Assembly: GCA_011316305.1 (NCBI GenBank)
Contig: SAUG01000079.1
Span: 18,477 to 82,476, forward strand
Source: Rusavskia elegans
Taxonomy: Eukaryota; Ascomycota; Lecanoromycetes; Teloschistales; Teloschistaceae
DNA length: 64,000 nucleotides
Direction of reading: 5' to 3'
Within the stretch, counting starts at the first letter, position 1. Each line of letters opens with the position of its first letter. The position numbers were made by a program, and so were the translations under genes. Positions 38,776-50,486 of the stretch are shown here, one piece after another. Under the pieces are notes generated by a model. The model searched no databases. It was given only the letters and a program-made list of their open reading frames with translations, and was not told the DNA's origin.

Positions 38776-39888
38776 CTACCCGCGATTCAAAGTATTGCCA
38801 CTCCCCTTCGGATTAGCCTCCACATACTCATCCCACTCCCTCTTCTTCATCGTCTCCACATCCGCTTTCTCCAAATCGTCTTCATTCGCCTCCTGAGCCG
38901 TCCCCCTACCGGATGTTTGGCCTCCTCCATCTATGATCCCTCCCCTTCGCTTCTCCTCCGCCAGGTATTCGTCAATCGTCATCGTGGGCAGCGCATGGTC
39001 TGGCCTGAACACCCCGTTCTGAAACCGCTGTCTGCTATCCAGAAGCGTGAACGGTTTCAATGGTTTCCCGTCTTTACTCAGTATAGGGCCTGCTTTGCCG
39101 TTGTTCAGGAGCTGTGAGATTGGGGGGTCGAGACGCTCGGGGTAGTTGTCATGACCTTTGTTTGGGATCCCGTTGCGGTGACGGTAATCGATTTCGCGCT
39201 CCTCCGGTTGCGAGGCGGGTGAGGTTTGGGGCATGAGGGCCAGGATCTGCAGTTCTTGGGCGATGATATCGAGGGCGTGGAAGGTGTTGTGGGTGCAGAG
39301 TTGGATTTCGGCCAGGTAGATCTCGCGGCTTGCGGCGTCGTCGTTTTGTAGTGCGAGCGGTACCTGGGCGAGAGATCGGAGTTTGAGCTTTAGTTCTTGC
39401 TCTTGCTTGTAGCGGGTTATCTTGGTGTTTCTGCGGGCGGTGGGGTCGGAGGTTGATAGGAGGGAGAAGTCGTCACGGTTGGAGAGGTAGCGTTGGTAGA
39501 GTTTGGTGTCGGCTTTTGATAGCATGTCGTAGGTGTCGAGGAGCTTCAGGTAGAGCTCATAGGCTGTTTGGGCTTGCTGGAGGACGGTTTTTCGGTCCGT
39601 GGTGCTGGATTGACGGAGAAGCTCGCCGAGGTAGTGGTTGGTAAGGAGATATTGAAGGTCCCCGGATGCTATGTCGTCCTCTGTTTCGTTTGGACTGAAT
39701 ATAGCCAGGCGATCGGTGAGCTGTTGGCATTTTTGGAAGGCTCCTATTGCGGCGCGCAGATTGTCCTGGTATGCCGAGCTGCCTTGTGCAGCTGATCGTT
39801 CGAGCTCGTGTCGTTGGTTGTTGGCTGTCTCGAAAAGCTTACGTAGACTAGACGGTTGCTCGGCGTCGCTGGAGTCCATGTTGGTCAT
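38776..39888 (-). CDS. TAP42: Type 2A phosphatase-associated protein TAP42 (alpha4/IGBP1 family)
   Basis: A single uninterrupted frame of 370 residues from ATG 39888 (MTNMDSSDAEQ). TAP42 binds PP2A-type catalytic subunits and links them to TOR signalling in the cytoplasm. The N-terminal two-thirds is alpha-helical repeat-like (RLAIFSPNETEDDI, LQYLLTNHYLGELL, RNTKITRYKQEQELKLKL), the helical phosphatase-binding domain. The C-terminal third carries the family signatures KPFTLLDSRQRFQNGVF, TMTIDEYLAEEKRRGG and the terminal MKKREWDEYVEANPKGSGNT. Length is close to the family norm. A second ATG three codons in (MDSS) could also be used. It is transcribed away from the Dicer gene with about 720 bp between the starts. 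Confidence 0.95.
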   Translation of the reverse strand: MTNMDSSDAEQPSSLRKLFETANNQRHELERSAAQGSSAYQDNLRAAIGAFQKCQQLTDRLAIFSPNETEDDIASGDLQYLLTNHYLGELLRQSSTTDRKTVLQQAQTAYELYLKLLDTYDMLSKADTKLYQRYLSNRDDFSLLSTSDPTARRNTKITRYKQEQELKLKLRSLAQVPLALQNDDAASREIYLAEIQLCTHNTFHALDIIAQELQILALMPQTSPASQPEEREIDYRHRNGIPNKGHDNYPERLDPPISQLLNNGKAGPILSKDGKPLKPFTLLDSRQRFQNGVFRPDHALPTMTIDEYLAEEKRRGGIIDGGGQTSGRGTAQEANEDDLEKADVETMKKREWDEYVEANPKGSGNTLNRG

Positions 39889-40607
39889 TCAGGGTGCTTT
39901 AGTCTGGGGATTGCAGGGGTAAAAAACAACATCATCAGTGGGTGAAGTCACGGAGCAATCTATTGGATAACGAATCCTGGTAGCGTTTAGTGTCATGATG
40001 GCTTTTATGACATTGACTGTCCGATAGGCATGTCTCTCCTCAGAAGTCAAGCAGACACTACAGTCATATACGCACGGTACATCGACAAGAGGCTGTCGTC
40101 GCAGTACACTACCCAATGGGTTATCGTGTGAGGTCGATAAAACACCAAGCACTTGCGCCAACGGCGGCAAGGCGGCTCGCGACTCCCTCCAGCCTTATAA
40201 TTGGTTCAACTGCACGGCTGTTTACTTTGACGGTTCTGAACTCGACTCTGTGGAACGCAACGTCTGTTCACATCATTATCACAAATGGATAAATGAACAT
40301 GATGTACTTAACAGTAACAACACCCTGGAGGTTACGAGATCGTAATGCCCAAAATCACCATCGACAACGCACTGAAGATTGATATCCAAAGCGCACGGCC
40401 CAAATATTTGTTGCGCCATCTGATCGTGACCTCTCTGGACCGGTAATCCTACGTCCTTTTCTTTGCGCAAGGTCCTGATCATTTCCTTGGTTCACCTATA
40501 TTCACGTTCCTTGTCAATCCGGTCGTGATCGGACGGCTTATGACCTTTCACAATACTTTCCTAATCATTCTAATTCTTGATTGGATTATTTTCACGGACC
40601 ATCAATC
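39889..40607. promoter_or_regulatory. Divergent promoter region, TAP42 / Dicer-like 1
   Basis: The 719 bp between two divergent starts must hold both promoters. A reverse CCAAT box (ATTGG) lies near 40200. No other element could be assigned. Confidence 0.45.
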
Positions 40608-43600
40608 ATGGTGATGATGGTATCTTCTTCAACCGAAACAGACCTTCTAGGTCTTGATTTCACCCTTTCAATGTCTCCAGCAGTCTCATCAACTCATGAG
40701 GTGGATCTTCTAGGTCCAGGGTCTTTGGAATCTACAACGAGAGTCGTATCTTCAACGTACGGTGCCGATCTTGAAGCGCTGGACTTCCCGGGGTCTGCTA
40801 CGACGACCTTAAGCACGCTTCCTGGCCCAGGTCTGGAAGATCTGAATAGATCAGTGCCTATGATTGCTCAAAAAGCCTCGCCATTCGAAATGGATCTCTG
40901 TAACCCTGACATCGCAGGACCTGCTACGCCAACGATGCTCTTACCTCCTGATCCTGATCATGAAGCGCAGCACAGATCGGAAGTAGCTTCACATGCGTCC
41001 GAGGAATCCGAGCCGGAGTTTGAGTATATCAAGCCGACCCCGCAACAGAAAGCCATGGAGAGTAGAAGGGCTTATAAGCAGAAGTTCGAAGACTGGTAAG
41101 CCCAAAGCAATCTATAACTGGCGTCAGCCGGCGCAAGAAGCCTGCGGACACTCCCATGCGGCCCAGGTCAAGGTGTCTTATCAGACTTCAGTGTAACGTC
41201 TCCCAACAACATGCTGCCGGCAGATTGAGGTGTCAATAGAATCTTTGGTGCGCATTATAGGGGTAGCAGTCAGCATGGACTCGGTAGCACTGGGTGTCCG
41301 CAGGCTTCCCGCGCCCAATGGTGCTGAGTTCAGCCACCCGGATGTCGCTGACAAGATGAATACAGGAGACTGCAGCATGCCAAGATCGTGACAGATGAAG
41401 AGATCCGGCTCCGAGAACGCATTGTTGCTGACGAGAGTCTATCGGTCCGTGAGCTAATGCGGAAAGGTCAACCAAGCAAAATTACATCCCCACGGGAATA
41501 TCAAATCGAACTCTTCGAACGCGCAAAGCAGCAGAATACCATTGCCGTCCTCGATACTGGTCATTGCTACAATCAGCAGGTGTTGGACCTTGGCTAATGA
41601 TGGAGCAGGTTCTGGTAAGACACTCATTGCTGTGCTCCTCCTGAGGCATATTCTAGATCAAGAGCTCGAGGATCGCTCGGCGGGCAAGAAGCACCGGATT
41701 GCATTCTTTCTGGTACCATCGCATTCTCTCGTTCTGTTCGTGTAATGCCCTAATCCGCGTCGCAGGTGGACTCCGTTACGTTGGTGTTTCAACAATATGA
41801 ATTTCTGAAAGTCAATCTGGATCAGCCTATCGAGTGCTTCTGTGGCGAGATGGGTACCGATCATTGGGCTAAGGAAATCTGGCAGAAGCAACTGGAGCAA
41901 AATATGATAATTCTCTGCACAGCGGAAATTCTCCATCAATGTCTCATGCGTTCCTTCATCAGTATGGACCAGATTAACCTCCTTATCTTTGACGAAGCCC
42001 ACCATGCAAAGAAGAATCATCCATATGCGAGGTATGGTTGTTTGATTCTTAGCCTCGGATCTTATTGACATGGTTCAGAATCATAAAAGACCATTACATC
42101 ACTGAAAACGACCAGACAAAGCGACCCAGAGTCTTTGGGATGACCGCTTCGCCAGTTGACGTGCGGTCGGACTTTGGTCGATCTGCGAAGTAAGGCCGAC
42201 ATCCCTGGCTGAACATGTGTACTGAAGACTGACGTCTCGACAGGGAGCTGGAAGTCATGCTTCACTGTCAGATCGCAACTACTGCGGATCTTGCGTTGCT
42301 TCGCACGTCAGTCAGTCGCCCAAATGAGAATGTAGCCGAGTACGAAGAGCTGCAATATCCGTACAGCACGAGACTATGCCAAGAGATGGAGGCACGGTAC
42401 GGACATATGGAGACGCTGTCCAAGATCTTCAAGTCCGCAAAAACGGTAGCTTCCGAACTTGGTGAATGGTGTGCTGACCAGCTCTGGTCAGTCGCCATGG
42501 CGGAGAAAGAAGCCCTCAAAGTCGAGAGAAGGATCGAGAAAGCATTCACGAATGAACGAAATAGAAAGCCTGTTGAGGCGCTGGATGCTGAATTGAACGA
42601 TCTCCGTGAAGTTCAGACGTTCGTGAAAGAGTGGGCCTTTGGCGAACCTACGATAGACGTCCCCAGCCTAAGTGCCAAAGTCCTAACACTTCGACAATAC
42701 CTCAATTTGATCTATGAGAGGCCAACAGACGCTCGGTGTATCGTGTTTGTCGACCAACGTTACACAGCTCGGCTCTTGGGTTACCTCTTTGCTCGTATTG
42801 GATCACCGCATCTCAAGTCGGGTATCCTTATTGGTACTCGCTATGGGGATCCGGGCGATGTCAAAGTCAGCTTCAAACAACAAATGATGACACTCTACAA
42901 ATTCAAAAAAGGAGATTTGAACTGTCTGGTAATGCTAAACTAGAAAGAGGGCGAAGGGGCTAGAGCTGATTAAATATAGTTTGCAACATCCGTGGCCGAA
43001 GAAGGTCTTGACATCCCTGATTGCAATTTGGTCATACGGTAGGCGAACTCTCGGGAGATCGGGGAAGATGGCTCACACCCGCACAGCTTCGATCTCTACA
43101 GCACGCTGATCCAATACATCCAGAGTAGAGGTCGAGCACGACATGCAGCATCGAAGGTAGGCTTATCGGTCAACTAGTCAGGCATATTAATCCCCCTTGC
43201 TGACTTCCGGAGTACATTCATATGATTGAAAAAGGGAACAGAAAGCACATTCAAGCTGTACGAGATGTTCGACAGGGTGAAGTGAGTTCTTGTTAGTTCC
43301 AGCTGAAAGGTACTTCCAGACTGATGATTTCAGGCTGTCATGAGACACTTTTGCGAGTCTCTGCCTGCAGATCGTATCCTGCAAGGCAATGATGCAGATC
43401 TCGACGCTGCAATGATCAAAGAAAAAAACTTTAGAGTTTTTGTTGATCCGATTTCGGGAGCTAAATTGACATACGCTTCGAGCCTTGTGGTTCTGGGGCA
43501 CTTCGTGTCGTGCCTGGTCAGCATCACTTCCTTCTAAAGCTACTCTTCTGACTCGCGGCAGAATGACGGTTCTTCGCCCCCAAACTTCATTGTGACAGCG

Positions 43601-46459
43601 GAGCACGGTCAATACACTTGTGAAGTTGTTCTTCCCGAAAGCTCCCCGGTACATTCTGCCAAGGGCCGGCCCTCAGCTAAAAAGGCAATCGCCAAACGAT
43701 CCGCTGCCTTTGAGGCCTGCGTGCTCCTACGGCAGGGGGGTCATCTGGACGAACATCTTGTATCAACTCATCACAAGCATCTACCCGCAATGCGAAACGC
43801 CCACCTAGCTTTAAGCATGAATAAAAGCAGCAGCTACGAAATGAAAATAAAGCCTAGCATTTGGCAAGACTCTCGGGGCTCGATACCTCACTCGTTGTAT
43901 ATGACAATTCTTGAGCTCGAACATCCTGAAAACCTAGGCCGTCCTTCGCAGCCAATTGCACTCTTGACGAGGACACAAATGCCGCATCTGCCTGGCGCTC
44001 TGCTCCACTTGCAGGTGAACAGAACGTCAAACATGGTCTTTACCTCATTGCAAGATCAGTTTCGCATTGCTGAAGAGCACTTGTCAAAACTGAATGTGTT
44101 CACCCTCCGAATATACAAGGATATATTTAACAAGAGATTCGAAGTCAATGAGCCAGCAATGTCCTACTGGTTTGCACCAATAGTCGAGGGTTTCAAAAGT
44201 ATCATCAACAAAGGGAAGCCAGAAAAGCTGATTGATTGGGCAATTCTCGACTACGTAAATGCAAATGACTTCTGGAAATGGGACATTGAGTGCCCGCACG
44301 ATGAACTCGAAAACCGGTACTTGATAGACAGATGGGATGGCGGCCGGCGGTTCTGGAGCGTCAAAGTGCTTCCAAACTTAAGTCCTCGGGATCCCGTACC
44401 AGACGATGCTGCTCCTCACGGATACATGGACACAATCATCGATTACACGGTCAGCTTATTCTCTAACTCTAGACAGAAAGCAGTTTGGCGGCAAGATCAA
44501 CCGGTAATATTCGCACATCGGATCCTTCATCGTCTGAACTGGCTGGATGAATACACCGAGGAGGAGAGCAAGGTCAAGAAGAATGCTTACGTTTGCCCAG
44601 AACCTCTACTCTTTTCAGCGGTTGGTCACTTACTCTGTCGGGATGGCTTCGCTCACATGGATTAGCTGCCTGCTTCAGTGGCGGCAATGGCATATCTTTT
44701 GCCCAGCGCCATCACTCGGATGGAGTCATTATTGATTGCATTAGAAATCTGCGACGTACTGGATCTTCAGATCCGGCCTGATTTAGCCCTCGAAGCCGTC
44801 ACGAAGGATTCAGACAACACCCATGAGCATCGACATGAGCAAATTCATCTTCAGCGGGGTATGGGCAAGAACTATGAACGGCTCGAGTTCATTGGCGATT
44901 GTTTCCTGAAAATGGCTACCTCTATCTCCATCTTCTGCATCAGCCCAGACAACGACGAATACGAATACCATGTGCGACGCATGCTCCTCATCTGCAACAA
45001 AAATCTGTTCAACACAGCTATCAATAAGGAGCTATACAAATACATCAGGAGTGCAGGATTCTCAAGGTACGCTTCTCAGATTCACCGTTCAGCGAGCGCT
45101 ACTGATAGACTAGGCGAAATTGGTATCCACAAGGTATCAAGCTGCTCGAGGGCAAAGGCTTCAAGAAAGGCAACGGCGAGGAGCACAAGCACCAATTGGG
45201 CGATAAGACCATCGCGGATGTCTGTGAAGCTTTGATTGGCGCTGCGTTGTTATCATATAACAGTAACGGCGACATGGACATGGCTGTCAAGGCTGTCACG
45301 GCCTTAGTCTCGAGTCCTGATCACAGTGTCTCCCGATGGGATGACTATTACAAGCTCTATACCAAGCCCTTGTATCAGTTGGCGCAAGCCACGGCAGTCC
45401 AGAGCAATCTCGCCCTGCAAATCGAGCAGAAAATGGGCTATCGCTTCAGATACCCACGATTACTGATGTCGGCCTTCGTACATCCATCTCTGCCGCATTT
45501 TGGAGGGATCCCTTCGTATCAACGTCTCGAGTTCCTGGGCGACTCATTGCTTGATATGGCTTGCGTCAACTTCCTTTTTTATCGACATCCAGATCGAGAC
45601 CCCCAGTGGCTCACTGAGCACAAGGTTCGTCGGCATCATCCGCGTCCCCCCGTGGCAAACCTACTCACATGCCAAATTAGATGGCTATGGTGTCGAACAA
45701 ATTTCTCGCAGCTCTTTCAGTAAAACTCGGCTTCCATAAGCACCTGCGCTTTTCCAATCAAGTTATTGAGTTCCAGAACCGCGATTACGCGACGGAGCTC
45801 CAGGAAGCCGAAAGAGATTCCAATGGTGCTCGCGATTACTGGACAACGACCAAAAATCCTCCTAAGGTACCTACAATCCTCTGTACTTTCACCCCATCAG
45901 TGCCAGGACTAATCGGATCCACTTAGTGCCTCTCCGACGTTGTAGAAGCTTATCTCGGTGCCATCTTCGTCGACTCGCAATTTGACTACTCCAAAATCGA
46001 AGGCTTCTTCAATGACCACATCCGCTGGTTCTTCGAGGACATGTCCATCTACGATACCTTTGCTAACAATCACCCTGTGGTAAGCTCACCCTTCTGATAC
46101 ATTTCCCCGTCTTCTCCACAGCGTTTTAACGTACATACTGATCACACTACTAGACCCATCTGCACAATCTTCTCACACTCTCCCTCGGATGTTCCAATTA
46201 CCGCATCATGGCTTCCTCCATCCCCAACGCCGCAGGCACCGATATCGAACACCAAGTCGCAGTTGTGATGATCCATGGCGAAGTCATCGCATCGGCCACG
46301 GCGGCGAACAGCAAGAACGCAAAGGTCAAAGCCAGCGAGAAGGCTCTAGAGAAGCTGAGGGGATTGGCCCCTTTCGAATTTCGAGCGAAATTTGGGTGCG
46401 GATGTACGGAGGGCGATGTGCAGGGGGCTAAAATAGGGGAGACTGGGGCCGCGATCTGA
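40608..46459 (+). CDS. dcl1: Dicer-like protein 1 (dsRNA endonuclease)
   Basis: Sixteen exons: 40608-41095, 41366-41559, 41609-41712, 41766-42031, 42079-42189, 42244-42928, 42980-43038, 43087-43156, 43213-43281, 43334-43516, 43562-44620, 44666-45066, 45114-45624, 45681-45866, 45927-46079, 46154-46459; 1614 residues. Dicer cuts dsRNA into siRNAs for RNA silencing. Order: helicase with GSGKT (228-232), DEAH (338-341) and QSRGRAR (648-654); dimerisation domain (about 710-800, [19 protein letters not shown]); a middle region; RNase IIIa (ERLEFIGD 1167-1174, DVCEALIG near 1265); RNase IIIb (QRLEFLGD 1366-1373, SDVVEAYLG near 1465); and a C-terminal dsRNA-binding domain (1514-1590) with a CGC ending. 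All visible catalytic acidic residues are present. The N-terminal ~160 residues are acidic and Ser/Thr-rich, and exon 1 joins the conserved [15 protein letters not shown] part across a 270-nt intron, the least certain boundary. Family and length fit DCL-1 rather than DCL-2. Confidence 0.93.
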
Positions 46460-46767
46460 ACATCTTTCCAAAGGTATCGATCGCATGGAGAACGTGACTG
46501 GGTTGAAAGGAAAGATTCACGAAGTCACGAAGTCACGAAGTCGTTATTCATAGTTCAGCATGACCAGGATTACCTATCCAAGAACTGCCACCCGCTCCCA
46601 ATTCCCTGCCTCAAAATCCAGAAGGCTCGCCTGACCGCTTGAACAAGAAAGACATTGCTCGGTCTAAGAGATCCCAGTCGGTACAGGCTATAAGGATGGT
46701 CCGCGTAATTGAAAGACGATGAAAATGGCTGCAGGATCCGGGCAGCTGAGGCTTGAACCAGAACATG
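46460..46767. other. Convergent spacer, dcl1 / RKI1
   Basis: 3' flanks of two convergent genes. It contains the 8-bp tandem repeat at 46516-46539; nothing else was seen. Confidence 0.5.
46516..46539 (+). repeat. Tandem repeat, 8-bp unit CACGAAGT x3
   Basis: Three perfect consecutive copies followed by CG, about 55 bp after the dcl1 stop. Confidence 0.9.
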
Positions 46768-47734
46768 CTAGCCCGACAGCGAATCCTTGTTTCTCTCCTC
46801 GCTCTGCTTATTGACCATGACGTCCATCTCTCCGGCTTTTCTGATGACCACACTCCCGTCTTCCATCCCAAAATACGCGGCCACCGGTTTTTGACCCCCT
46901 GCCCTCTTCCCTGCTTTTTCTGCCTCGAACCCATTTTCTCCGCAGAAGAGACCAACACTGAGGACACCCTCGATCTGCTTGATTTCTTTCGCTAGGGTCT
47001 CCACCGGCCACTGCCTATCTTCTTTCGTGCCTTGCACACCTTCAGCTTTCGTGGGGTTTGGGAGTAAAGGATGTTTGAACTTGGCATCGACTATGAAATT
47101 GTCTTGGTCTGTTTTAATCGGACCGGACTTCTCCATCGGAAGGCTGCGAATTATGGCTTCTTGTGAGCCGAGAGCGGCGAGGCTTTCGAGGACGGAATGA
47201 ACCGCTAGGGGTTCGACCTCGATGGGGATTTTATCCCATTTGGAGAGGAGGCGGCTTTGAAGCTTGCGTTGGTCTGAGGAGAATCACACTCATTAGAACA
47301 CAAGTGTGGTATTCGAATCGTCCCACAAGAGTTTCTTCAGCAGCGGGCTACGTACCCGCAACGCAGATGAACTTCCTCGCGCGGGTTGCCACCAATTTCT
47401 CCTGATACAGACATGCTCCTCCACCTTTGATGCAGTTCAGATCCTCGTCCACCTCGTCCGCACCGTCGAAAGCGATGTCGAGGAGTACCCCGCTGGGTAA
47501 AGTGTCATATTGAATGGGCTGCAGACCAGCCTTGACGATGACCTGCCGAGACTGATAACCGGTGGGGACGAAGAGGATCCGTGAGAGGTCTTCGTTCCGG
47601 TCTTTGATGGCTTGAACGACGAAAACTATGGTACTGCCGCTGCCGATGCCAATATAGCGGGCGGTGGGGTCGAAATGATCTTCGACGGCTTTGCGGGCTG
47701 CGGTTTCTTTGGCTTTTTCGATTGGATCGGCCAT
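46768..47734 (-). CDS. RKI1: Ribose-5-phosphate isomerase A
   Basis: Two exons (47734-47356, 47273-46768) with an 82-nt intron give 294 residues. The enzyme interconverts ribose 5-phosphate and ribulose 5-phosphate in the cytosolic non-oxidative pentose phosphate pathway. Substrate-binding and catalytic motifs are in place: GIGSGST (29-35), DGADEVD (90-96, containing the catalytic acidic residue) and [13 protein letters not shown] (103-115). The intron falls right after RKFICVA, and the downstream exon resumes with [13 protein letters not shown]. The C-terminal half fits the family ([12 protein letters not shown] near the end). The start ATG gives [20 protein letters not shown]. Confidence 0.95.
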
Positions 47735-48171
47735 TGGATACGCAGAGAAGGCTCTACCGGCTGGAAGAGTGTTCTTGGGAAGGAAGGAAGTAGGTCGAAA
47801 AAATGTACCGCATCTTGGAGATCCTCGTCAGTATGCGCATTGCATCTTTTCCGCTTCAAGCTGTATGCGAACCAAGCAGGGGAGTGACTCACTTGGAGAA
47901 ACAGAATGTTCTGCTCACGAGCATATACACCGATCCGCAGTGGTTCTCTACAGTTGTATTGCCTCTCTCGGAGCCCTCTTAAGATTCAGCATTATCGAGT
48001 TATCGGCGAGTATCAGTCGAGGTCTCGATGTCGATGTCCAGGCCCCGTGGGGGCAGTTCTGGTGGGGCTGCGAGCGCCCGAAGAATAGCCCCCAGGCACC
48101 GCTTTTTGACGTCATTGGGGAGCTGTCAAAATTCGTATTAGCACCAACGACGATATTTCCCAAATGCGCCA
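47735..48171. promoter_or_regulatory. Bidirectional promoter, RKI1 / ULA1
   Basis: A 437-bp gap between two divergent start codons, so both promoters must be here. I saw no distinct motif that I can name. Confidence 0.5.
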
Positions 48172-50019
48172 ATGGCCAGTCAATCCACCATGACAGCCAG
48201 ACCTTTGACTCCACCGCCTTTGCAAGGACCTACCGCCAAAGAAAAGAAATATGATCGGCAACTTCGACTGTGGGCTGCCAGCGGCCAGCAAGCTCTTGAG
48301 GACGCTCACGTGCTATTGCTCAATGACGGCAGCCCCGGAGTGGTTGGCGTCGAAACGCTCAAGAACCTGATTCTTCCCGGCATCGGGAGCTATACCATTG
48401 TCGATGGAAATATGGTAGCTGAGAAAGATCTGGGTGTCAACTTCTTTTTGACGGACCAAAGCTTGGGAAAATCGAGGGCGGAGGAGACTTGCAAATACTT
48501 GACCGAGCTCAACCCAGACGTCAAAGGTTATCCTGTCCAAAAGGTCTGCCGCTTCAATCCCTGACTCTACTTCGAAACACAACCGTTTACCTCTTACAGT
48601 CGTTGAGAGACTTCCTTGGAAACGCGATCCCCTCAGATGCCCCCGACCGGCCCTCTTCACTCGCTGATCCGAATACTTTGGACAAATACAGCCTTGTCCT
48701 ATTCGTTGCATCCAAGCAGAATTACCCCCTTCTGAGACTTGTATCAAGCTATTGCGCTACAAAAGCATTGCCTCTCTTCTACGTGCACTCCCTCGGTCTC
48801 TTTTCCCATTTCTCGACCCAGCTTCCGGATCCATTCCCTATAGTCGACACTCACCCAGATCCAACTTCCACACAAGATCTTCGGCTTCTAGAACCTTGGC
48901 CGGAGCTACAAGCATTCGCAAAAAGCAAGACAGAAAACCTTGACGCACTTTCAAACCACGACCATGGCCATATCCCATACCTACTCCTGCTTCTACGCTT
49001 CTTGACTGATTGGAGAGAGTCTCATGATGGAAACCCACCAAGCGAATACCGAGAAAAGAAAGAATTCAAAAGCTTTGTCGAGAGTAAAGCCCGAACCGAC
49101 AACCCGGAAGGAGGAGAAGAGAATTTCGACGAAGCAGCTGCGGCCATCCTGAAAAGTTTGAATAAACCATCGTTGCCAAGTGGACTTCGACAGGTCCTCG
49201 AGGATCCCAACAGCAAGGAGCCGCAGAAGGACGTAGGTGTTGGTCCTTGATCTCACCTGGCAGAAAGCTGATGTCATGTAATAGTCCGCCAACTTTTGGC
49301 TTGTCGCCAATGCAATCCAGAAATTCCATCAGACACATGGCGCACTACCTCTGCCCGGCGCCCTTCCTGACATGAAAGCTCAATCGCAGGACTACATACA
49401 ATTACAGAACATCTACAAAGCCAAGGCGCGGCACGACATCGAGGAGGTTACCAAATCAGTGAGATCGACGGAGGCCGACCTTAAACGGCAGACTCCCGTA
49501 GAACCGAAAGAAATTGAAGCGTTCTGCAAAGGCGCCGCATTCGTGAAACTCATCAAAGGCAAACCGTTACCTTTATGCGAGCCCAACGCTAACGCACTTC
49601 AAATATCGATACAAAATATTTTGGATGATGAAGAATCACTCCTACCTATCTTCCTGGCTTTTCAAGCTTACGATCTTTGGCTGCAAGATTCCTTCAAGGC
49701 ACCCTCTGACGATGACCCTGCAACGTCAGAAAAAGAGGAGTCTGCGCTGACGGCACTAAGGCAAAGCGCAATAAGAATAATAGACCTCAATGGTGCCAGC
49801 GACCAGGCACAGCACGCAGACGAAATGATGCCAAAGATCGAACCCATACTAGAGGAATTCGCAAGGGCCGACGGAGCGGAACTCCACAATATCTCGGCGT
49901 TGACGGGAGGCATGGTGGCGCAGGAGGTGATCAAGGTTTTGACCAAGCAGTATATACCCATTGACAATACGTGTGTTTTCGATGGCATTGCGAGTAAGAG
50001 CGCGGTTTTTCGTATTTGA
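48172..50019 (+). CDS. ULA1: NEDD8-activating enzyme E1 regulatory subunit (APP-BP1/Ula1)
   Basis: Three exons (48172-48543, 48600-49232, 49285-50019) with 56- and 52-nt introns give 579 residues. This is the non-catalytic half of the heterodimeric E1 that charges the ubiquitin-like protein NEDD8 (Rub1) for cullin modification. The N-terminal adenylation fold reads YDRQLRLWAASGQQALEDAH and LKNLILPGIGSYTIVDGN. The middle has long helical segments, and the C-terminal part contains AELHNISALTGGMVAQEVIKVLTKQYIP, the usual end of the E1-like domain, and a final FDGIASKSAVFRI. A catalytic-cysteine-type domain is not expected here. It diverges from RKI1. Confidence 0.92.
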
Positions 50020-50486
50020 CTGTTGTGTTGCGTTGCGTTGCGTTGCGTTGCGTTGCGTTGCGTTGCGTTGCGTTGCGTTGCATAGCAGGACAAGTTTGGG
50101 GGAGGAAAAGCTTGCGAGGCGTTGACGGGATTTGGGAAGTCCAAGAAGATAGGGGGTTGTCTTCTAGTTGGCAGGGAGGTGGAACGGATGGATATCTAGA
50201 TGATTAATTGAGAGGAGCTAGACAATAGAACGTTACCCACCCCCCAGAAGCTCGAAAGAGGACATGATGTACCGTTAACATGACCTTAAGAAAAGGAAGA
50301 AGTGAAATATTGGTTGACCTTTGCATCAACATTGCAACCAAATATTCATTGGCAGAATCTCACCAAGACCGAAAACAATATGGGGGGTATCTATCTGCTC
50401 GAGAAAGGGGATATACAAACACCACATGTTCCCACGCCACCCATGCACCTGATTCCATATTTGTTCTCCCTTCCCGCCTACCTCCC
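50020..50486. other. Convergent intergenic region, ULA1 / TBC gene
   Basis: Holds the (CGTTG)10 microsatellite just after the ULA1 stop. Open frames overlapping the repeat are artefacts of its periodicity. No gene recognised. Confidence 0.6.
50031..50080 (+). repeat. Microsatellite (CGTTG)10
   Basis: Ten perfect pentanucleotide copies (preceded by one degenerate TGTTG) starting 11 bp after the ULA1 stop codon, so probably in its 3' UTR. Confidence 0.95.

Noticed and set aside
38692..39117. Plus-strand frames over TAP42, kinesin, TBC and BCD1 genes
   Set aside because: They are complements of strong coding frames on the other strand.
50016..50207. Open frames across the CGTTG repeat on both strands
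   Set aside because: They consist of the repeated pentamer in translation and have no domain.
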